From Bedellia somnulentella (Eukaryota > Arthropoda > Insecta > Lepidoptera > Bedelliidae), in assembly GCA_963576735.1 (NCBI GenBank), contig OY755191.1, positions 7,593,608 through 7,657,607 of the forward strand: 64,000 nucleotides of DNA. Reading direction: 5' to 3'. The notes under the pieces are model-generated. The model was not told where the DNA came from. It did no database searches and saw only the letters and a list, made by a program, of their open reading frames with translations. The translations under genes were made by a program, and so were the position numbers. Positions 58,130-64,000 of this stretch are shown piece by piece. Position 1 is the stretch's first letter; every line of letters starts with the position of its first letter.

Positions 58130-58590
58130 TATACGATAGAGATACGAGATAGTAGTACGATAGAGATAATAATAAAATTTCAATTCAAAAGTACAGATTG
58201 TCAAAAATAAATACATCTTTTATGGGGTTATGTGTAAAATTTTATAATAAAATACCTGATGACATTTTGAATTTAACAGAAAAGAAATTCAAAGTAATTA
58301 TAAAACGCAGTCTTCATTTAAAAGCTTATTACAGTTTAAATGATTATATGATAGATGAAACTGCTTGGTGTCACCAGGGCTCTATTCAGGATATTTCCAG
58401 ACATACGTCAATATTGTAATATGACTAAGAAAAGATGTGTGTTGCTGAGTTTCTTACGGGTTCTTCTCGCAACAATACACCTTCCGAATCCGAAGTAGAG
58501 TCAGTAGAGTAAGGTTTAACTTATACGTAAGTTTCAAAAAATAGAGAACAATTCTTTTTATTTTGAAATAAATATTTTTATCTTTTTGAC
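58130..58590 (+). mobile_element. CR1/Jockey-type LINE 3' end
   Basis: 58198-58419 encodes the end of a LINE RT protein (FYNKIPDDILNLTEKKFK, AYYSLNDYMID), with its stop at 58417-58419. The 3' UTR contains gagtttcttacgggttcttc and caccttccgaatccgaagta and ends near ttgaaataaatatttttatc. 5'-truncated. Confidence 0.8.
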
Positions 58591-59889
58591 TCTTTTAGTC
58601 ATTATTCTCAAATATAGATAGCTAGGCAACACGATATAATCTAAAACATGTGCCCACCAGTTTTCGTGACAATAAAGTGTATTAAAGTAACACGAGTCAA
58701 TAAATAGGGTAACAGTAATACAGATTGATTGGCGAGATGTCTATATATTGACAAACCGTGTAGCTAGATCGCCTCACAATTTGATAGCAGTCACGACTGC
58801 TGACTTGACTGACGAAACTTATTCTTGGTACGTGACTCAGACACATGTAATAGGAGGTTGCATGTATAGATTCTAAATCGATACAACTATCACGACTGTA
58901 TCTCTAGAGGGATAACCGAGGCTTTTTGAATTATTTTGCTAACCGCTGTTCTTAGTATAAGAAAGAGCTTTGTAGTGTTTGCATAGAATAGCACGAATTC
59001 ATTTCTTCCAGTAGGTGTGAAGAGAAGCGACTGAGGGTATTTTGAGTGATGGTTGGGTGATTTGACTAGAGAGAGCCATCATGAACTAGCTTTGTATAAC
59101 AATCTTTACTCTATATCAACTCCGAAGCGGCTTATAAATACCGTATTAAATGATCAACTATTATAAATTTCCGTAAATGTTTTGCTCTGTCGTCTAAAAA
59201 TTTTGTTTAGACACTGTGTATGATCTAGATTTACTCCGACTAACAATCGAGGGCGATTTGGTGATCTTAGTGTATGTTGGAGAAAATAACTCACATGTCT
59301 CACCGTAGCACTCCTGGCTAATAGCACGCCAGTAGTCTTAAGTCTGTCAACCCCGATTACGTCAGTATGGTGAACGATGTCCAGATTACCCTATTCAAGT
59401 TAAGCGCGAGTCCCTCGAGAGAGCCATACATATGGGCTGTGAGAATATGTTAAGATTTTTCTATTCCTACTGTTGAGTCGGTCTTTATTTTCTCTAAGTC
59501 GACGTCAATAACTAAAGGGTTATTGACGTCGACGTTGACCCATTTGAAAAGCCCTTTTAAAAGTACATTCATAACGGCACGGAATTAAAATTTGACAAGT
59601 GTTTACATTTACCGAGTACTCGTGGTTTCCAATTGAAACGTCATAGTTATTTGTTGTAATTGTTTGAGTCAGGGTAAATATTTAGTTTAATTTAAGTTGA
59701 CAAAATCTAAGAGATCTTTTCAATCATTATTGTTCGTCAAAGATTGTGAAAAATATAGTCATAAATGTAGTTAGTCTCGCTTTGGGTGAATATGTACTTG
59801 ATGAAGTAAAGATACAACCACAAAGTCAGGGTCTTATTACAATTAAGGCCTATGCTGTATACACCACATTGTATCAAGTACAATGTTGC
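58591..59889. other. Gene-free DNA with one diverged repeat
   Basis: 58975-59110 is a decayed forward family A copy (catagaatagcacgaattca; gaagcgactgagggtatttt). Otherwise nothing recognised except the inverted repeat at 59498. Confidence 0.45.
59498..59533. repeat. 15-bp perfect inverted repeat with two CRE-like half palindromes
   Basis: GTCGACGTCAATAAC at 59498-59512 and its exact inverse at 59519-59533, loop TAAAGG. Each arm holds GACGTCAA, close to the CREB/ATF consensus. Function not shown. Confidence 0.7.
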
Positions 59890-60106
59890 TGTGTAGTGTC
59901 GGTTTAGAATAGCACTACCTCATTTCTTTCGGTGGATGTACGTAAAAGGCGACTAACGGTATTGGGGCTTTTTAAGAGATTTTTGGGCGATGCGGTTGGG
60001 GACCCATCACCAACAACCTTTATTTTACCATCTTTTCCCCACGCAACTTCCAAAAGTGGATGAGGAATTTCTAATTTCTTAGCTCTGGCTACCCCTATCT
60101 AAATAA
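59890..60106 (+). repeat. Family A repeat, forward
   Basis: gtgtagtgtcggtttagaat, aaaggcgactaacggtattg, gggcgatgcggttggggacc and ccaaaagtggatgaggaatt to ttagctctggctacccct. The tail is missing. Confidence 0.88.
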
Positions 60107-60387
60107 CGCTTGTGCTAGATACTCCAGATTCGTAATAGGAAACGTATAACATATCAATATAAGTAGGTAACCAATCATAAATGAAGTTTCCCTTGTCGGA
60201 GTTGTAAATCATAAACGGAAAAGATAGTATCGCTTGCTCTGATATCAAAATACCATTTAGTGCACAACCACAATCGAACATTTCCTAGTAATTTGCTGTG
60301 GTCTAGCGAACGGTATATGCCCTCGGGAACGTTTAAAATACCTTCGCGGTACCAATTCAGTGGAACTGACTCGAAATAAAGTGCCAT
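60099..60387 (-). other. Unassigned coding-like segment, two overlapping frames
   Basis: On minus, 60387-60175 reads MALYFESVPLNWYREGILN and onward to a stop at 60175. From about 60281 a second frame (MFDCGCALNGILISEQ, then FPFMIYNSDKGNFIYDWLP) stays open to 60099. Mixed codon use and balanced hydrophobicity suggest protein-coding ancestry with a frameshift between them near 60280. I do not recognise it. It could be a fragment of an unknown gene or element. Confidence 0.25.
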
Positions 60388-60604
60388 GGAAAAATAACAG
60401 ATTAGTCCGATTTATTGATATAATATTGTGGGTTTCTGATAACCGGTACTGTTATAGCTGTGCCTGGTTTATATGTAATTGAATCGTTTCGGTTTCATTG
60501 TTAAGATAAAAATGTAAATAAGCATAAACTCCGTTTTATTTTTCTATATATTCATAATTGAAAAATGGTGTTAGTTAAATCTATTGCTATCTTAGTCTTT
60601 GTTG

Positions 60605-60700
60605 TGTATGAAACCTCATGACGAGATTATTTTACTAATCAATCAATCATCGTATACGGGTCAAGGGTTCGAGTCCTGCTGGTGTAAAAATTTTTTTTAT
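60605..60700 (+). repeat. tRNA-like head remnant
   Basis: A B-box-like gggttcgagtcctg (about 60665-60680) follows aaacctcatgacgagattat and precedes a T-run. The flanking motif resembles the arms of the palindrome at 48174. Confidence 0.45.
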
Positions 60701-63387
60701 TCTTTATTTAATTGATTACTATTGCTATCTTTCTAGCTTAGACTGACCATCTATAAATAATACTTTGTGTACTTTTAATAGAGGGTCTTCATCTCTTAGT
60801 CCCCTATTATATCATTCCAATAAAAAGTAAAATTAAATATGTTATTGTGCTTTTATGTTTTCCTTTTACCATATTATTTGGTAAACTTTTATTCTTTATA
60901 TATTATTTCTGTAAGCCTCTTTCTTGCCCGGAAGCCTGTGACGCGATGAGTTAAGCTATAAATTTGGTTCAGGTATCGTTTTGTACAGTTCGCGACCGTG
61001 GTGTGCACAAAATTCAGACATCTGATGTAACTGGATTAAGTTAATTGTTACAGAATTTCAAAGTTTCGATTTTGGCCCATAGACTTTGCTCGAGTGTCAT
61101 AAGCGCGCGCAAACTTTAGTCTATCAGAGATGCGCTGTGATTGGTCGGAATTTTTTCAAACCAGCCAATCAGAAAAAAACTTTAGAAATTCAAAAGAGCT
61201 GCGCTATGATTGGTCGGAAAATTTCAAAATAAACTCATTTTATAGGACGCGACGTAGTCGCGCCAGGGTTACCCACTAGTTTCTCCTTATTTTACTATCT
61301 AAACTTTTATTTTACTTCTTTAATTAATGATTGCCTTAATTAATATAATGGACATACATTTTTCATTAACGTATTTAAAAACCTATTAGCCTTATCCTTT
61401 TTATGTCTAAACACTTACGCCTAAATATCCAACAATACAAATTCCTTTTTAAAAATTTGCACCATAAAATTTTGAAGATAAATATTAAACGAGTATTTGC
61501 CATACAACATTCAAATTCATACTCTTTGTCTCCATATCTACCTAACTCAACGCTCTGTCAACACGAAATCCATTTCATTTACACGCTCACTCCAATCAGA
61601 TTCTAATTGGCACTTTTCTCTTTACAGAGAACACCTCTGAAACTCAAAATTGATATCGACCGTTGACCGAAAATGATACCGAAATGTAGGCCGGTTAGGC
61701 CAGTTTACATTGAGATTTTCGGGACATTTTGAAGTGAAAACTGAATAGATAATGGCGACGGCTACATCGGTACCAACTGCCACCGGAATCGGTACCGACC
61801 ATGGTTGTTCCACGAATATGTTTGACTGTCTCGTCCATCTTTGGGAGTGGTAAGTCTATTTTGTTCGCACCTGTTTGACGCACTGTGTCTATAAAGGATA
61901 CCTGCACTTGTTTTTCACTAAATAGTTTTTGATGGAAGTTTTTTTGAATATTAATGTGTTCCTCATGTAGTACCTCTATTTATAAATTATGTTTTTAGAT
62001 AATAAGTCGAGAGTGGTAAGTAATGTGTAAATTTTAGGCGTAACATAATCCTTTTTTGTATATCAAAACATAGATGTTCTCACGGTTGTTATTCCGAAAA
62101 GGGGGTAGTCGGTGGAGCAAAATTCAAAATTCTACAGCTACTGTGTCGGAAAAGATTGTAAGATAAAAGATGGCCGGTAACGGAACCAGCCACAACCTAC
62201 AATCGCTTGACGCCTCAAACCCTAGTGTTTTCCTGAGCTAACATTGAACAGTTTTTATCACAATTTCCTAAAATTGGGGTTTTTCCGCTCGCTTTAATCG
62301 TAATAATAATAATAACAAATCATAATTGATATTTGAACTTGTAATTTCTTAAATTAGCAAGTTGTATCTAAAACACAAAATCCGTTTTATACCATTAGTA
62401 TAGATATATTGTGTAATCATGATTTTTTTATAATTCTATCAACAAGTTCTCAATAGTTCAAAGTCTTTCTCTTTGTGTAGGACGCTCATTGTATTGTGTG
62501 TGTATGTGAATAGAAAACAAAGTTGTCATATCACAGAAGCGTGTCTGGTGCCGCGCCTGTATTCTATTAGTTTGTAACAGTACAGTCTATGACGGCAGGA
62601 AATGTTTGTCATGAGTATTGGAACATGTGGCAATCTTAGTTTTCAGTGTTGTTCCACTTTTTATTGATTTTTAGCTTTGTAGCCTAACTAATTTATTCTA
62701 GCTTTATCATCATACAAATTGATTAACAGAAAATCGGGTCCGTATTACCCAGTGTACTGAAATACAATGGAATAGTTTTATCATTATACTTACAAAACCA
62801 CTGGTGGCGTAAAGACAATCTAAATGTTGTAGGCATAAAATTTACACATAGTAGATTAATAATAAATATATTATACTAACCAATATCTTATAATTTGTCA
62901 AAGTGAATATAGCACAACAGATTGTTATAGTTAAAACTAAAACTTATATGCAATCGTATCATTATTAAATTATAAATGATACGACGTCCATTTGGACAAA
63001 ATTTTTTCTGTAAGAGAGGTATCTCAGGATCGTACAAAATAGTCATCAAATATGTCTCCCTACGAAAACCCACTAAATACGGTAACTATATTCATAAACA
63101 TAGCTCCACTTTATTTAAAAGCCGTACTAAACCTCACTCATAACTGCATAGTCAGACATACTGCATTCAAACGGGGTAGTTATTTTAGGCCTGCATTCGC
63201 AAAGCTCTTTTAATCAAAGCCTCCATTTTGTAATGGGCCGTCTAGACTGCGCTGTGCAGAACCATTGAACAATGCAGCGTGTTTCACGTCAGTTTAAAAA
63301 CTTGATTACTTTTTGAGATTGGTTTATTGCGATTTTATTTAAAAGAAAGAAAGAACGAAATAATTTTTATTTGGTATTTTACATCAG

Positions 63388-63393
<6 letters not shown>
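60701..63393. other. Mostly gene-free DNA
   Basis: Apart from the CCAAT cluster and a decayed reverse family A piece at 62085-62225 (ctcacggttgttattccgaa), I see only AT-rich sequence. Short open frames at 61622-61907 (minus) have no recognised domain. Confidence 0.4.
61125..61262. promoter_or_regulatory. Cluster of CCAAT boxes
   Basis: gattggtcgg occurs at about 61139 and 61209 and agccaatcag at about 61165. The two gattggtcgg units lie in an imperfect 70-bp repeat (gcgctgtgattggtcggaat; gcgctatgattggtcggaaa), followed by the palindromic gcgacgtagtcgc. It resembles a promoter, but no transcript start or exon is seen nearby. Confidence 0.3.

Positions 63394-63438
<45 letters not shown>
63394..63438. 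repeat. (TA)n microsatellite
   Basis: About 22 uninterrupted TA units. Confidence 0.97.
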
Positions 63439-63443
<5 letters not shown>

Positions 63444-63571
63444 AACAATACCAAAAAGGCCTTGACTCAGCACTCGTATCACAGAGGATATACTCACCAT
63501 ACGCTAAGTTTCAGTCGAAGTCCTATCTAACTTAATATAACTAAATAGTATTTCACACTAGATAATTTGCT

Positions 63572-63792
63572 GTGTTTGCGTAGTGTCGTGAATAGCGCTA
63601 ACCCAATTCATTCTGCGGGTGGCGTTAAGAGACTTACGGTGTAAGGAATTTTTAGGTGGTTGTGGGGCCATGTGGGTTGAGACCCATCACTAACGATACT
63701 TTATTAAACTTGCTTCACCCACTCAACTTAGCAAGTGGTTAACGAATTGCTTATTCTAAAGCTTTGGCTACCCCTCACTGAATTCATAGTTA
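63572..63792 (+). repeat. Family A repeat, diverged, forward
   Basis: gcgtagtgtcgtgaatagcg, ggttgagacccatcactaac and gcaagtggttaacgaattgc. Followed directly by a better preserved copy in the same direction. Confidence 0.75.
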
Positions 63793-64000
63793 GGCTGTGT
63801 AGTGTCGGCTTAGAATAGCACTACCCCATTCTTCCGGTGGGTGTACGTAAGAGGCGACTAACTGTATTGGGGGTTTTTAAGGGATTTTTGGGCGATGCGG
63901 TTGGAGACCCATCACCAACAACCTTTATTTTACCATCTTTTCCTCACACAACTTTCCAAAAGTGGTTGAGAAATTTCTAATTCCTTAGCTCTGGCTACCC
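63793..64000 (+). repeat. Family A repeat, forward, cut by window edge
   Basis: ggctgtgtagtgtcggctta, cgtaagaggcgactaactgt, gggcgatgcggttggagacc, then ccttagctctggctaccc at the last base of the window. Confidence 0.9.

Noticed and set aside
61622..61907. Overlapping minus-strand frames with a region like DETVKHIRGTTMVGTDSGG
   Set aside because: Short, overlapping, no domain recognised and no splice structure. Not enough to call a gene.
63394..63438. TA run as an origin or regulatory element
   Set aside because: A plain dinucleotide microsatellite with no associated motif.

Overview
The window reads as nuclear DNA of a lepidopteran insect. It is AT-rich, the host genes are split by GT/AG introns, and the space between exons is filled with insect mobile elements: tRNA-derived SINEs, RTE-type and CR1/Jockey-type LINEs, hAT transposons and foldback MITEs. 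There are no bacterial operons, rRNA genes or CRISPR arrays. Only two host genes are clear. The first (997-12786, +) is the ecdysone 20-monooxygenase gene CYP314A1 (shade): eight exons are visible, encoding 498 residues, and the initiator exon is not found. The second (27877-31364, +) is a complete four-exon hydroxypyruvate isomerase gene (260 residues).

Layout. 1-996: MITE and SINE debris upstream of the P450. 997-12786: CYP314A1, with a 5.3-kb second intron, a degenerate partial copy of its own exon 2, and an inverted pair of a high-copy repeat in its last intron. 12787-18073: gene-free DNA with a 56-bp-arm foldback MITE and a small hAT MITE. 18074-20881: an RTE LINE whose 5' part is inverted, with 12-bp target duplications (twin priming). 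21457-25073: a decayed two-exon DDE/SWIM transposase interrupted by a truncated RTE-BovB-like LINE. 25168-27225: an element with CACTGG termini and an intact 560-residue protein whose acidic and zinc-ligand residues are spaced like those of RAG1/CMC transposases. 27877-31364: hydroxypyruvate isomerase. 33538-37193 and 40975-43705: two full-length hAT transposons with uninterrupted transposase reading frames and perfect 8-bp target duplications. 44430-48173: a CR1/L2/Daphne-like LINE whose endonuclease domain is split by a 1-kb hAT derivative, again with a perfect 8-bp duplication. 48174-64000: repeats, including about a dozen copies of a roughly 250-bp repeat with an (ATGT)n tail, called family A here, plus a few unassigned signals.

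The two host genes do not obviously act together: one makes 20-hydroxyecdysone, the other is a sugar-metabolism enzyme. What is most informative is the transposition history, because target duplications and nested order can be read to the base in at least six places. The strongest candidate for an under-described system is the RAG1-like element at 25168-27225. Its functional assignment is inference from residue spacing and termini, and I have a recollection, not a search result, that similar uncharacterised proteins occur in other arthropods.
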